Source of the DNA: a virus
Length of the DNA stretch: 64,000 nucleotides
Direction: 5' to 3' (one strand)
Virus record (IMG/VR): IMGVR_UViG_3300038427_000657
Coordinates: 62,001 to 126,000 of that record
The notes under the pieces were generated by a model, which worked only from the letters and a program-made list of their open reading frames with translations, was not told where the DNA came from and made no database searches. Positions 38,216 through 47,187 of the stretch are shown piece after piece. The stretch's first letter is position 1. Each line of letters begins with the position of its first letter. A program made the translations under genes and the position numbers.

Positions 38216-39493
38216 TTATTTACATTCAAGAAGATGTGTAATGTTTACACGATTGTTAGCGTAAACAATCAATTCGTCATGATTAAGGCCGGTATTTGCC
38301 ACAGTTGCCCAAATACTATCATAACCTAATGGTGGGCGCGAACAATTTCCGTAACCTCTAGGATAATGAATTTTACCCATAGCAAATTTACAAATAAACA
38401 ACCAACCAGCTTCACCTGTTGATTGTCCCCATCTTCCATAAGTGTATCCCAACGATTTACTTGAGTTAATAGCTCCGTAAACACCATTACCCCACATTTT
38501 ACCGGCAATAGCTGCGGTTGAAGGCGGACTGGTTCTAAGGCCACTTTTTAGAATACTTAAACAATTTGCTTCAGATGTTCCATGAAAAACTTCCTTTGGA
38601 TTATCAGAAATAAATGCGTTGTCCATTTCGTGAACTTTGATTTTGAATATATTACGAACTTTGATGCGATCATATCCGTGCATCCTGTTCTTGGAAGTTT
38701 CAAACCAACGTTCAAGGCGATTTGCATCGGGACCATTTTCAACATCAAGGTCAACTTTGAAAACTTGTTCAATAGTTGTTTTGTTGTCAGTTTTCTTTGA
38801 AGTATCAGCTTTTGGTTTAGTAATGGCTGCGTAAGATGCTTCAAGAGCATCAAGAATATCGTTTTGTTTCTGAATAGCAGTAACGTCAGGAAGAATTCTT
38901 CTAACATCAAATTTCATACCTATACTTTGAGGAACTAAGCGAAGATAATCACTGACAAGCTTATCAAGTTGGTCATTATATCTGCTATTTTTGACAAATG
39001 GAACTGTATCTGCTAATAAACTTCTTGCCTCAATAATTGCATCAGGAGTTACGATTCCCAAGGGAGTTTGGAATAATCCTGTAGTATCATTTAAAGTAAT
39101 ATTTGTGGTTGATGTAATTTTATGAACATTTGATTTGACAAGACGTTCAATTAATTTATCAAGAATAGGACTACCTGAACTTCTGATAATTTGAGATTTG
39201 GCAATTTCATGAAGATTACTAACTGCAACGGTAGGTGGTCTGGCAGATGCGACGGGTGTTGATGCATCAATGACTTTAGCTTCTGTATAACCTTTTGCTA
39301 ATTTTTCCCCGATTTTCTTTTCCATGAAAGACTTGCCTACACCAGAAAAAGTCTTTGATTGAGGGTCATTGCCCACTCTTGCCCATTTTGTAACCACATC
39401 GTCATTATCATAAAGAATAACTTCCCACCATTTATTATGATTGGCTTGAGCTTCTGCCCAAATGAATTTCTTTGATTCAATAATGTTTGCCAT
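38216..39493 (-). CDS. WGR-domain poly(ADP-ribose) polymerase-like protein, 425 aa
   Basis: Domain order matches small PARPs. The N-terminal WGR domain is at about 10-75 (KWWEVILYDNDDVVTKWARVGN), the helical regulatory domain about 95-225 and the catalytic ADP-ribosyltransferase domain about 240-425. The H-Y-E triad is visible: His304 in VFHGTSEANCLSILKSGL, Tyr350 in SSKSLGYTYG and Glu407 in HDELIVYANNRVN. PARPs transfer ADP-ribose from NAD+ to proteins or nucleic acids, with WGR sensing DNA breaks. Start nine bases after a perfect -10 box. Chain length (poly versus mono) cannot be judged. Confidence 0.92.
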   Translation of the reverse strand: MANIIESKKFIWAEAQANHNKWWEVILYDNDDVVTKWARVGNDPQSKTFSGVGKSFMEKKIGEKLAKGYTEAKVIDASTPVASARPPTVAVSNLHEIAKSQIIRSSGSPILDKLIERLVKSNVHKITSTTNITLNDTTGLFQTPLGIVTPDAIIEARSLLADTVPFVKNSRYNDQLDKLVSDYLRLVPQSIGMKFDVRRILPDVTAIQKQNDILDALEASYAAITKPKADTSKKTDNKTTIEQVFKVDLDVENGPDANRLERWFETSKNRMHGYDRIKVRNIFKIKVHEMDNAFISDNPKEVFHGTSEANCLSILKSGLRTSPPSTAAIAGKMWGNGVYGAINSSKSLGYTYGRWGQSTGEAGWLFICKFAMGKIHYPRGYGNCSRPPLGYDSIWATVANTGLNHDELIVYANNRVNITHLLECK

Positions 39494-39502
39494 ATTTTTT
39501 TT

Positions 39503-39530
39503 ATTATATCACGATTTTAGAAAAAGTCAA
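39503..39530 (-). promoter_or_regulatory. promoter for the PARP gene
   Basis: -35 TTGACT, 16-bp spacer, extended -10 TGATATAAT (perfect); ATG 9 bases later. The -35 TGA is the stop of the 90-aa gene. Confidence 0.87.
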
Positions 39531-39799
39531 GCTTTCTTCAATGGGCACCACTTGGGAATAGTCGTCTCTTTTTTTATCATATAAGGACGACAAGCACACG
39601 TAATTGGTTTGAACGGTTGTGTATCTACTTTGTAAATTGAATTGGGTTTTACCTTTTGTTTTGCCAATTTACAAACCGCTGCTACATCATCGTCACAAAA
39701 CCAATCATGAGGGTCTGGGTCTGGAATAATAAGACAATTCGGACAGTTTATATTGACACAAGTTTTAAGAGTAGTAGTAGTTTCAGTTTTAGTTTTCAT
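39527..39799 (-). CDS. Cys-rich small protein, 90 aa
   Basis: Nine cysteines: CVNINCPNC, FCDDDVAAVC, CAC and WCPL. Ends AAG AAA GCT TGA with the TGA in a promoter. Not recognised; a zinc-binding role is possible. Last gene of the pncB operon. Confidence 0.58.
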   Translation of the reverse strand: MKTKTETTTTLKTCVNINCPNCLIIPDPDPHDWFCDDDVAAVCKLAKQKVKPNSIYKVDTQPFKPITCACRPYMIKKETTIPKWCPLKKA

Positions 39800-39807
39800 A
39801 ATAAATT

Positions 39808-40356
39808 TTATACATAGTTAAAATCTTCATAGTTGAATTCTTTAGTGTGTGGTGGAAGTTTTAAGTGAATATTAAGTTTATATCCTTTTTCCAAAAATTC
39901 TTTGTTATTGGCATTTTTCCAATAATAAAAAGTTTCTTCACTTATAATATCGTGGTAATCACTGTAAATATCATCTAATGTTTTCTGAAAACAAACATAA
40001 TCATGTTTCATCCCAGCTAACCAAAGACACCTAAGAATTCTTGTGATTCTCAAAAAATTGTGATTTTTCATCGTAATCCAATAATCATTTTTCTCATAAA
40101 ACCAAATCATTCGGGCAAGAGACGTTTGAATGGCACTTTGAATGATAGGGTCTTTTTTTATTATTTCTATATCTTCTTCGGTTAAAACGGGTGTATTTGG
40201 ATGGCGTTTACTAGGAATATCCGTAGGAAACATCCATTGAATTATATCGTTACTTTGACTAAGTTTATAATCTGGCAAACTTTGCATTTCAAATAATGTT
40301 CTGCCTCTATTATCCTTTGATTCATCGCGGAGAAATTTTATGATATGTGAGGGCAT
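39808..40356 (-). CDS. OGFr-domain protein, 182 aa
   Basis: Matches the conserved N-terminal region of opioid growth factor receptor-like proteins: NDIIQWMFPTDIPSKRHPNTP (in part), PVLTEEDIEII, SLARMIWFY and NHNFLRITRILRCLWLAG. In animals this region belongs to a growth regulator, but the domain is also found in bacteria and phages with unknown function. Overlaps the YopX gene's 3' end by 19 bases. Confidence 0.8.
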   Translation of the reverse strand: MPSHIIKFLRDESKDNRGRTLFEMQSLPDYKLSQSNDIIQWMFPTDIPSKRHPNTPVLTEEDIEIIKKDPIIQSAIQTSLARMIWFYEKNDYWITMKNHNFLRITRILRCLWLAGMKHDYVCFQKTLDDIYSDYHDIISEETFYYWKNANNKEFLEKGYKLNIHLKLPPHTKEFNYEDFNYV

Positions 40357-40736
40357 ATTATATCAGGATTTTCAAAAATATTACCAATAATTTTGTAAAG
40401 ATAATCTTTACAAAGATGATTATTATGAAAGTCGTATAATCTTTTTCTTACTTTTACACGAAATCCAAATCCACAAAAAATAATATTTCCTTTACATATT
40501 CTAGTAGAATAAGGAGGCCCATCTTCTTGTTCAATCCATTCTACTATATCCCCTTCAAAAATTTCTTTATCACATCTATCTTTTAATCCCGTGAATAATT
40601 GAACTACTGAATTTTGGGGATTAAGTGAGTTTTCACAAATCAATTCTCCCCTAACTGAAATACCCAAAAAATCACGGGGATTACCCCATTTATTTAAAAG
40701 TTTATCCCATACTCTGAATTTTATAGTTCTGTTCAT
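40338..40736 (-). CDS. YopX-family protein, 132 aa
   Basis: Clear YopX/phage protein pattern: IKFRVWDKLLNKWG at the start, LFTGLKDRCDKEIFEGDIV in the middle (the family's QYTGLKDKNGKEIYEGDIV) and IIGNIFENPDI at the end. The family is widespread in phages and its role is unknown. Overlaps the prs stop by ATGA. Confidence 0.85.
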   Translation of the reverse strand: MNRTIKFRVWDKLLNKWGNPRDFLGISVRGELICENSLNPQNSVVQLFTGLKDRCDKEIFEGDIVEWIEQEDGPPYSTRICKGNIIFCGFGFRVKVRKRLYDFHNNHLCKDYLYKIIGNIFENPDIICPHIS

Positions 40737-41728
40737 GTGAATAATTCGCTGACACTTTCATTATTGTGAATGTTTTTGATGGCTGTAGCAAATAAAGGTG
40801 AAACATCCACTATAATTATTTTATTCTCACAACTATAAATTACAGCATTTTTACCATAACCAGAATCATCACCGTATAATTCCCATTTTTTATCAAAATT
40901 AACAGAGTTAGATACAAAAAGTTTCTCAATCAAACCGTTTTTGAATGCATCAATGAGTCGCTGATAACCTGTATCGGTAAAACATCCGTGTGAAATAGCA
41001 CAATAAATTTTTACTGCGCCTTCTTCTTTACAAGCAGTTGCCGCTTCAACCAATGTTCCGGCTGATTCGGTAAGGTCATCAACAATAAGAACTTTCTTAC
41101 CTTTAACATCACCAATGAAATGTTTTACTTCAACCGAAGTTTCGTTGGTTCGTTTTTTTGAAATAATTACCAAATCAGTTTTTAGAGCAGTAGCATATTC
41201 TTCTGCACGTTTTACTGCTCCAACATCAGGACTTACCACAGCTTTTATTCCAATGTCTTTTATAACATTTATAAGAGCTGGTCTGAAAGATAATTGGTCG
41301 ACAGGCAAATTAGTAAAACCAACTATTTGAGGGGAATGAAGGTCCATCGTAAGAATACGATTAACACCAGATGCCTTTAATAAATCCATTACTAATCTAG
41401 CAGAAATAGGAACACGGCTTTTATCTTTCCTATCCTGTCTAGCATAACCGAAATAGGGAATAACAGCAGTAATGCGCCCAGCCGAAGCCCGGCGTGCGGC
41501 ATCACACATCACCAAAAGTTCCATAAGGTTGTCATTGACTGGTAATGAAGTGGATTGAATCAAAAAGACATCATTACCACGAATATTTTCCTTAAATTGA
41601 CAATATCTTTCACCACTTGGAAACGTTTTTAAATCAATCCTTCCTACAGGAATTGACAAACAACTGTTTCTCGAAAGGCAGATTTTTTCAACTAACGGTT
41701 TATTGGAACTACCTGAAAATATTTTCAT
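40733..41728 (-). CDS. prs: ribose-phosphate pyrophosphokinase (PRPP synthetase), 331 aa
   Basis: Converts ribose-5-phosphate plus ATP to PRPP. Recognised by VPISARLVMDLLKASGVNRI, LTMDLHSPQIVGF, AVVSPDVGAVKRAEEYA and the PRPP-binding loop LIVDDLTESAGTLVEAA; length fits the bacterial enzyme (about 315 aa) plus a short tail. In this operon it directly feeds the nicotinate phosphoribosyltransferase, which consumes PRPP. Confidence 0.9.
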   Translation of the reverse strand: MKIFSGSSNKPLVEKICLSRNSCLSIPVGRIDLKTFPSGERYCQFKENIRGNDVFLIQSTSLPVNDNLMELLVMCDAARRASAGRITAVIPYFGYARQDRKDKSRVPISARLVMDLLKASGVNRILTMDLHSPQIVGFTNLPVDQLSFRPALINVIKDIGIKAVVSPDVGAVKRAEEYATALKTDLVIISKKRTNETSVEVKHFIGDVKGKKVLIVDDLTESAGTLVEAATACKEEGAVKIYCAISHGCFTDTGYQRLIDAFKNGLIEKLFVSNSVNFDKKWELYGDDSGYGKNAVIYSCENKIIIVDVSPLFATAIKNIHNNESVSELFT

Positions 41729-41731
41729 AAT

Positions 41732-42007
41732 TTATTCTTTTTCATCATCATCATCATCTATACCCAAATCTGCTTCTTCACCACCAAATTCTTCAAGAGC
41801 TTGTTGAATGGTAAATGAAGTTCCATATTCAAAATTAATATTATCGAGAGATGAAATAAAATCATTATATGCTTCAGCAAACATCGAATAAGCTTCTTTA
41901 TATTTTTTTTCTAATCGAAGTCGTTGTTGGATAATCTTTAGCATCCAAGGTGGATATACTTCTTTACCAATCTTTCCAATTTTCGATTGTTTAGATTTTG
42001 CTTTCAT
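41732..42007 (-). CDS. hypothetical protein, 91 aa
   Basis: Not recognised. Lys-rich N-terminus, helical middle (QRLRLEKKYKEAYSMFAEAY) and a strongly acidic C-terminus ending DDDDEKE. Lies between PNKP and prs, one base after the PNKP stop. Confidence 0.6.
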   Translation of the reverse strand: MKAKSKQSKIGKIGKEVYPPWMLKIIQQRLRLEKKYKEAYSMFAEAYNDFISSLDNINFEYGTSFTIQQALEEFGGEEADLGIDDDDDEKE

Positions 42008-42008
42008 G

Positions 42009-42947
42009 TTATTTACAAAATTCGCTTATATGAGCAAATTTAAATCCACATCGTTCTGCAAATGTTCTGTCAGTTGTTTGGTCGCCCACCATAATACAAT
42101 CAGAGGGGCACAGTTTGTATTTTTCAATAAAAATTGCTCCCATACCGACATGCGGTTTTCTACAATAGCAAGATACAGGAGGAATACTGTGTTGGCAATA
42201 TAAAAAGTCAACTTTGATACCAAGTTGCCGGTTCGTTTCCTCAAAACATTGAACTGCCATATCCTCTGAAATAATTCCTTTGGCAATGCCTGATTGATTT
42301 GATGCTCCAAGAATAATAAATCCATTATCTTCTGCTTCTTTCACAATATTGGTCATTTTAGGATTTACTTTAATTTCTGAAAGTTTCGTTGGATAATCAT
42401 ATTCTCCAAGACTTTCACGAAGAACACCATCATAATCCAAAATAATAGCTTTATGCTTGTATTGAGCCGGCCAAATTCTTTTGAAAGGAACTTCAATTAT
42501 TTCATCAAACCCTTCTTCGGTTGTAGGTGGTTGAAATATTTTTCTGTAATGAAAAAGAGCTGCTGGTGGAAAAGCATTTGGGTCTTTCAATTTCTTAAAA
42601 TCGTCTGGGCCGGGAAGTATTCCATATTTCCTAATCATCCGAAGGCAAACATTTAATTGTGCTTCTTCAAGAGAAGTAGTCAACCAATGACAGGTGATTT
42701 TGGCTCGTAATTGTTTTGCCAATTTAATGATAGAAGAACGGCTTTCTCTTGTTGGATAGGTATTATCAAGAACAACCTTTTCAACGCCATTAACAAGAGC
42801 ATCTTCTACTATTTCTGTTTGGCCTTTAATACTACCACCTGTCATATCACGGTTAATTCTTTGATAATCGTCTTTGACAAATTGTTCAACCAATGTGCTT
42901 TTACCAGCAGCATTGATACCCATTACTATGATAATGTGTTTACTCAC
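42009..42947 (-). CDS. polynucleotide kinase-phosphatase (PNKP), 312 aa
   Basis: Two catalytic halves: an N-terminal P-loop kinase with GINAAGKST (residues 10-18) and VVLDNTYPTRESR, and a C-terminal HAD phosphatase with ILDYDGVLRES (Asp171, Asp173), ILGASNQSGIA and CRKPHVGMGAIF ... MVGDQTTDRTFAERCG. It phosphorylates 5'-OH and removes 3' or 2',3'-cyclic phosphates, healing ends for an RNA ligase. Translation starts at a GTG that overlaps the pncB stop by GTGA. Same overall order as T4 PNK. Confidence 0.87.
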   Translation of the reverse strand: MSKHIIIVMGINAAGKSTLVEQFVKDDYQRINRDMTGGSIKGQTEIVEDALVNGVEKVVLDNTYPTRESRSSIIKLAKQLRAKITCHWLTTSLEEAQLNVCLRMIRKYGILPGPDDFKKLKDPNAFPPAALFHYRKIFQPPTTEEGFDEIIEVPFKRIWPAQYKHKAIILDYDGVLRESLGEYDYPTKLSEIKVNPKMTNIVKEAEDNGFIILGASNQSGIAKGIISEDMAVQCFEETNRQLGIKVDFLYCQHSIPPVSCYCRKPHVGMGAIFIEKYKLCPSDCIMVGDQTTDRTFAERCGFKFAHISEFCK

Positions 42948-44107
42948 AGAATTCCCAACTGTTTTTTAACTGATTGAATTGATTCTGACTTTCCTGTATG
43001 TTTTCCTTCATCATCAGAAAGTTTTACTACATCAACCCATCCTTTACCAAAATTAGCCCGTGTCATTTTAATAACCATATTAAGAGGCTTGACACCAACA
43101 TCGTTGGTAAGATTTGTTCCAATACCACCAACAGGTTGAGCTACACTTTGAAAAGTTTTTGCTAATTCAATGTATTTTTCAACATTAAGATTATCTGAAA
43201 ATACAAATCGTTTATTGGTTGTCAAAATTCCCAAATTTTGATAATGTTTTAACATTCTATATCCCCATTCTTTGGGATTTCCACTGTCTTGACGAACTCC
43301 ATCAAATAGTTTTGCTTCAAACATTTCAAAATCATTTAAAAACATTTCGGTAGTAAATGTATCAGTTAATGCTACACCAAGAGCACCACCAAAATGTTCA
43401 CTCCAGAGTTTTACCCACATTTTATTAGCCATTCTGACTCCATATAAAGCTGACATAGCCATTATACATTCATGAGCATAAGTTCCTTGTGGAGTGACAC
43501 CATGCTTCATTGCTAAATGAGGATTACTTGTTCCAAGAAATCCCTTGTAGTTTTTCATTATTTCTACAACTCTGTCTTGGACTTCATACGAATAACGTCT
43601 GCGTGTTCCAAAATCAATCCAATAACATCCGTTATTTGAAAGTTTTTTGGCTTTCTCAATTATTCTAAGATACCAGAGATTTATTTTTTCTTGGTTAGTT
43701 ATTAGAAAATATAATTCAGAAATAATAGCCATGAGTTTGACTTCCCAAAAAATGGTGCGATACCAAGGCCCACGGATTTTAACTTTGAGATCGCCACCTT
43801 CTTGGCTAATTTGAACTTCATCAGGATACATCGTGTAACCTAATAACCATTCAGCGTAAGTAGGACGAATATAAGGAATGGTTTTGAGCCATCTTTCTTC
43901 TTTTTTGGTCAAACGGAGCCAAGTTAATTCATGGATTTGGTGATTTAATTCTTCGGCAAATCCTTCGGGAAAAGGCGTTTTTCCACGGTTGATAAATTCG
44001 TATTCAACTTCAGCATTTGGGAAGTTGTGAAATACCACACTGCCCATAGTGAGCTTATACCAATCGTCATCCAACATCGAAATAATTATAGGTCTGTCAA
44101 CAATCAT
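42944..44107 (-). CDS. pncB: nicotinate phosphoribosyltransferase, 387 aa
   Basis: NAPRTase of the PncB type (E. coli PncB is 400 aa; the longer NAMPT family is about 490). Motifs: LTMGSVVFHNFP near the N-terminus, FGTRRRYSYEVQ (166-177), FLGTSNPHLAMKHGV (190-204), and GTYAHECIM (208-216) with the probable phosphorylated His212, then VRQDSGNP. It makes nicotinate mononucleotide from nicotinic acid and PRPP, using ATP hydrolysis. First gene of a seven-gene operon (pncB, PNKP, 91 aa, prs, YopX, OGFr, Cys-rich). Leaderless start. Confidence 0.92.
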   Translation of the reverse strand: MIVDRPIIISMLDDDWYKLTMGSVVFHNFPNAEVEYEFINRGKTPFPEGFAEELNHQIHELTWLRLTKKEERWLKTIPYIRPTYAEWLLGYTMYPDEVQISQEGGDLKVKIRGPWYRTIFWEVKLMAIISELYFLITNQEKINLWYLRIIEKAKKLSNNGCYWIDFGTRRRYSYEVQDRVVEIMKNYKGFLGTSNPHLAMKHGVTPQGTYAHECIMAMSALYGVRMANKMWVKLWSEHFGGALGVALTDTFTTEMFLNDFEMFEAKLFDGVRQDSGNPKEWGYRMLKHYQNLGILTTNKRFVFSDNLNVEKYIELAKTFQSVAQPVGGIGTNLTNDVGVKPLNMVIKMTRANFGKGWVDVVKLSDDEGKHTGKSESIQSVKKQLGIL

Positions 44108-44113
44108 AGTGAC

Positions 44114-44141
44114 AGTATATCAGAGGATTATAAAAAGTCAA
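44114..44141 (-). promoter_or_regulatory. promoter for the pncB-prs operon
   Basis: -35 TTGACT, 16-bp spacer, extended -10 TGATATACT; pncB ATG exactly 6 bases downstream. Confidence 0.85.
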
Positions 44142-44165
44142 GCGTAACGGAATAAGTAGAAGAAA

Positions 44166-44633
44166 TTAATCCCCATCTCCGCCGCCACCTGCATCACCGC
44201 CATCGGCATCAACATCGCCACCAACTTCTGCGGGTTCAGTTCCGATTTCAATGCCTTCCATTTCATCCAAGTTGTCTATTTCTGATTCACCAAGGTCTGT
44301 AGTATCAACTTCTTCATCTCCAAGGTCTTCCAGAGCTTCTTTGGTAGCTTTAAGCAATTCTTTCGGTAAAGTTGTAGATTTCAACCATTTTAGTGAAGAA
44401 AAGGAACGGGTTGCTATGGGTGAAGATGCGTATGAATATGCATTGGTATTTATCACTATTACATACCAATACATTAAATTGGTTGAAGTATCAGTATGAA
44501 GGAGTTTGTAACAATGAATCGTCTCTTTTGCTGGCAATTTGTGGCGATTTATATCACAACCACTGAAAATGACCGTCATAAGAGCAAGAAATGCTAGGAA
44601 CAATAGGATTAGTATAGTACGTTTTGTTTTCAT
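44166..44633 (-). CDS. lipoprotein, 155 aa
   Basis: Signal peptide ILILLFLAFLALMTVIFSGC with a standard lipobox FSGC (Cys26). The mature part is beta-rich, then very acidic with a Gly/Asp-rich end (DADGGDAGGGGDGD). Cotranscribed with the methyltransferase gene. Role unknown; perhaps exclusion at the cell envelope. Confidence 0.72.
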   Translation of the reverse strand: MKTKRTILILLFLAFLALMTVIFSGCDINRHKLPAKETIHCYKLLHTDTSTNLMYWYVIVINTNAYSYASSPIATRSFSSLKWLKSTTLPKELLKATKEALEDLGDEEVDTTDLGESEIDNLDEMEGIEIGTEPAEVGGDVDADGGDAGGGGDGD

Positions 44634-44634
44634 A

Positions 44635-45414
44635 TTAATTTCGTTTTAGAATTAGTTTTATGTGTGTCGGGTCTTTGATTTCAATACCTGTGTCATCTTT
44701 GACGGTTTGTAAAATGTAAGGAAGAATATAATGTTCGTGAAATATTACATCATATTCTTTTGGTATCTTTGCTAATAAATTTTCTCTTGATACTGGCAGG
44801 TAGTTCTCTCTTACCTCTCTATCCCAGTTTGGTTCAAGGTATTTGTATTTTAGCAAAAAATGGATTAACTGGCGGTTACTTTCAATACTACCCCAAATAC
44901 TTTCAAAATCATTTAGAACTTTTTTGTCAAGGAATTTATGATAGATTTTCTTTACGTCATTAACATTTGAAGGCCTATCAATAGAACGGCTTGGAACCAT
45001 ATCCCGAATGACAACGTATTCAAAGCCAGTGTCAAACACTTTCTTCCAAAAATCATCAATTTCTGCCTTGCTGAAATAATGACAAATTTCATGGATAACC
45101 GAACTTAAAATAAGAGCAGCTTTTGCCCAATGTGGAATTTGCTGTTCGACAAACTTCCAGTCGTTTGTAATTCTAATAGCTGCAGTAGAATTTTTTCTTA
45201 TTTCAGTTATCATTTTAACATTACTATCATATCCAATACCACAAATGTTTCCTTTTAACGATTGAATATGATTAAGGAGAGAACCATCACCACAACCGAA
45301 ATCAACGAAAATATCGGGATTTATTTTGTCAATGAAGAATAGCTTATCAATTATTGAAAGTTCCATACGGCCATTGTAGGTCGCATAATCTTTGATTGGT
45401 TGTAATTCATTCAT
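44635..45414 (-). CDS. class I SAM-dependent methyltransferase, 259 aa
   Basis: SAM-binding motif I IFVDFGCGDGSLLNHI (about residues 35-50), followed by GIGYDSNVKMI (motif II acidic residue) and the ILSSVIHEICHYF segment. Resembles class I small-molecule or protein methyltransferases; the C-terminal 100 residues are a substrate-binding extension. Substrate unknown. Confidence 0.75.
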   Translation of the reverse strand: MNELQPIKDYATYNGRMELSIIDKLFFIDKINPDIFVDFGCGDGSLLNHIQSLKGNICGIGYDSNVKMITEIRKNSTAAIRITNDWKFVEQQIPHWAKAALILSSVIHEICHYFSKAEIDDFWKKVFDTGFEYVVIRDMVPSRSIDRPSNVNDVKKIYHKFLDKKVLNDFESIWGSIESNRQLIHFLLKYKYLEPNWDREVRENYLPVSRENLLAKIPKEYDVIFHEHYILPYILQTVKDDTGIEIKDPTHIKLILKRN

Positions 45415-45423
45415 CGTAACAAT

Positions 45424-45451
45424 ATTTTACCACAAGGATATAAAAAGTCAA
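45424..45451 (-). promoter_or_regulatory. promoter for the methyltransferase-lipoprotein unit
   Basis: -35 TTGACT, 16-bp spacer, extended -10 TGGTAAAAT, ATG after 9 bases. Confidence 0.82.
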
Positions 45452-45456
45452 GCGTA

Positions 45457-47184
45457 TTACTTTCTTTTAATTTGATGAATAGTGTTACCATTGATAAAGA
45501 AAACTCCATCGGGTGTAGAAAACAGTTTCATTGAATTATCAAAAGGAGCATCCTTCAATACTTCTACATGCTGATTATTGACAAACATTTCCAAATCGCC
45601 ATCTTCATTAAGTAATAGACATACTCCGTTTTCCATGACCGCGAAATTTATAGTATTCACGGTTACATCTTCTACTTTGCGAACGTCAAAATCACTATAA
45701 TCTTTTTTGAATACAATTATGAATTTGTCATATTTACCATTCTTTTCTGCTATAATTACAGTAACGGTTTTTTCAGATTTAGCATCTACCACTCTATATC
45801 CATCTAATTGAGGAATATGTTTGCTAAAACAACCATCTTCTTTGTATGGTAATGTTAATAGATAATTACCTAATAAATTTTGAATAGCACATCCTTCATA
45901 AACGGTAGTAGCATAGACCGAAACGTTTTCTATTTCATTTACACGATGAATAATTCTATCACCCATTGCGGTAAATTTGTTTTTTACCAACTTACCATTA
46001 CCACTCATGGTATAGACACAGTTATTTCTTACAAAAATATCTTTGCTGGCAATAGTTCCAACTTCTCTTTGCCTGTTTAATTCAGTAAAAGTGACTTTAG
46101 TGCCAGATAAACTAGCAACAATGATAGTCCCATCTGAAGCCGGACAAAGGAGAGTTTTTCTTACTTTTTCACAACCACTCATGAGTTCTTTATCATCACA
46201 ATAAATCTTCTTGGTTGTAACAACGTGATTCAAGCCCATTGATTGAATAACACTTACAATGTTTTCACTATAAGCAGCTACTTGGATAACATCAATTTGA
46301 TTGTTACCTTTAATAGTAACAATAGCAGCCGGAACTGTAAGAGGCGCTAGACTATCTGGTAAGGGTGGAACACTTCGTTCATTTCTAAGAAATATTGCCT
46401 CATACCAATCATAGTGTCTTTTAGGTATTACGTTGAAACTATTGACACTCGGGGGAACTTTTACACCACGATGGAAAACACTGATACCATCATCCATTTG
46501 TTTCTGTTTGTCTTTAGGTTTATAATGTGGATGTCCGCCCCTAAACGGATGAATATTAGTATATAACCAAAAACTTAATATGCCCCACGAAAACCAATCT
46601 GAAAGAATGTCAGGATTATATATAAGTTTTCCATTGACGTGTGTTGACACTCTCCTATCTCTTACACTATCCATAATGGCGGTGGCCTTAAAGCTTGGAG
46701 TTGCATAACTGTCAACATCAATAAAATACGGTGTCAAGACTGTTGGGGTGAGATTCACCAACACATTAAGCTCATTAAAATCAACAATCAAACAATGAGC
46801 GCCGTGAATGTCATTGGTAGTCAACTGCAATTGTTTAACCAATTCTGCAATCATTTGCGGGTCAATATTGTTGTCTTGTTTAAAGGTGCGGGTAAATAAT
46901 TTTAATAAAGGTTCAACATTATCAATATAATTGGCTATATAACCTAATGGGTCACCAGAACTTGCATCAAAAATCAAATCTTGTGGAACTACCACGTGCG
47001 GGTCAGTAATGAGTGATAATTCTTGTATCTTTCTTAAAGGTAGTGTTTTGTGAGAATCATGATAAATCTTGAAAACTTTTCCACCGTTGACATAAATGGA
47101 TGCTTCACCACCAGCCGCTTTATAATATTTGTCAGTAAGAGTAAATATTCCGCCCCTACTTCCTATTTTGACTTTTTTATTCAT
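45457..47184 (-). CDS. protein kinase-like protein of the vWA/PP2C triad, 575 aa
   Basis: N-terminal protein-kinase-like domain (about 20-280): VFKIY (Lys39), the catalytic loop VDFNELNVLV (Asp135, Asn140) and FIDVDSY (Asp156/Asp158) in place of DFG, then the conserved SDWFSWGILSFWLYTNIHPF segment. This variant sequence is characteristic of kinases found next to PP2C phosphatases and TerY-like vWA proteins. The C-terminal 290 residues are beta-rich repeats and probably a propeller or ligand-sensing domain. It lies in the operon of pncA, vWA and PP2C. Confidence 0.78.
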   Translation of the reverse strand: MNKKVKIGSRGGIFTLTDKYYKAAGGEASIYVNGGKVFKIYHDSHKTLPLRKIQELSLITDPHVVVPQDLIFDASSGDPLGYIANYIDNVEPLLKLFTRTFKQDNNIDPQMIAELVKQLQLTTNDIHGAHCLIVDFNELNVLVNLTPTVLTPYFIDVDSYATPSFKATAIMDSVRDRRVSTHVNGKLIYNPDILSDWFSWGILSFWLYTNIHPFRGGHPHYKPKDKQKQMDDGISVFHRGVKVPPSVNSFNVIPKRHYDWYEAIFLRNERSVPPLPDSLAPLTVPAAIVTIKGNNQIDVIQVAAYSENIVSVIQSMGLNHVVTTKKIYCDDKELMSGCEKVRKTLLCPASDGTIIVASLSGTKVTFTELNRQREVGTIASKDIFVRNNCVYTMSGNGKLVKNKFTAMGDRIIHRVNEIENVSVYATTVYEGCAIQNLLGNYLLTLPYKEDGCFSKHIPQLDGYRVVDAKSEKTVTVIIAEKNGKYDKFIIVFKKDYSDFDVRKVEDVTVNTINFAVMENGVCLLLNEDGDLEMFVNNQHVEVLKDAPFDNSMKLFSTPDGVFFINGNTIHQIKRK

Positions 47185-47187
47185 CCG

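Noticed and set aside
42944-44107. Nicotinamide phosphoribosyltransferase (NAMPT/NadV), the usual phage enzyme
   Set aside because: At 387 residues and with FGTRRRYS, FLGTSNPHLA and GTYAHE motifs it fits nicotinate phosphoribosyltransferase (PncB) better than the longer NAMPT family; the nicotinamidase nearby agrees.
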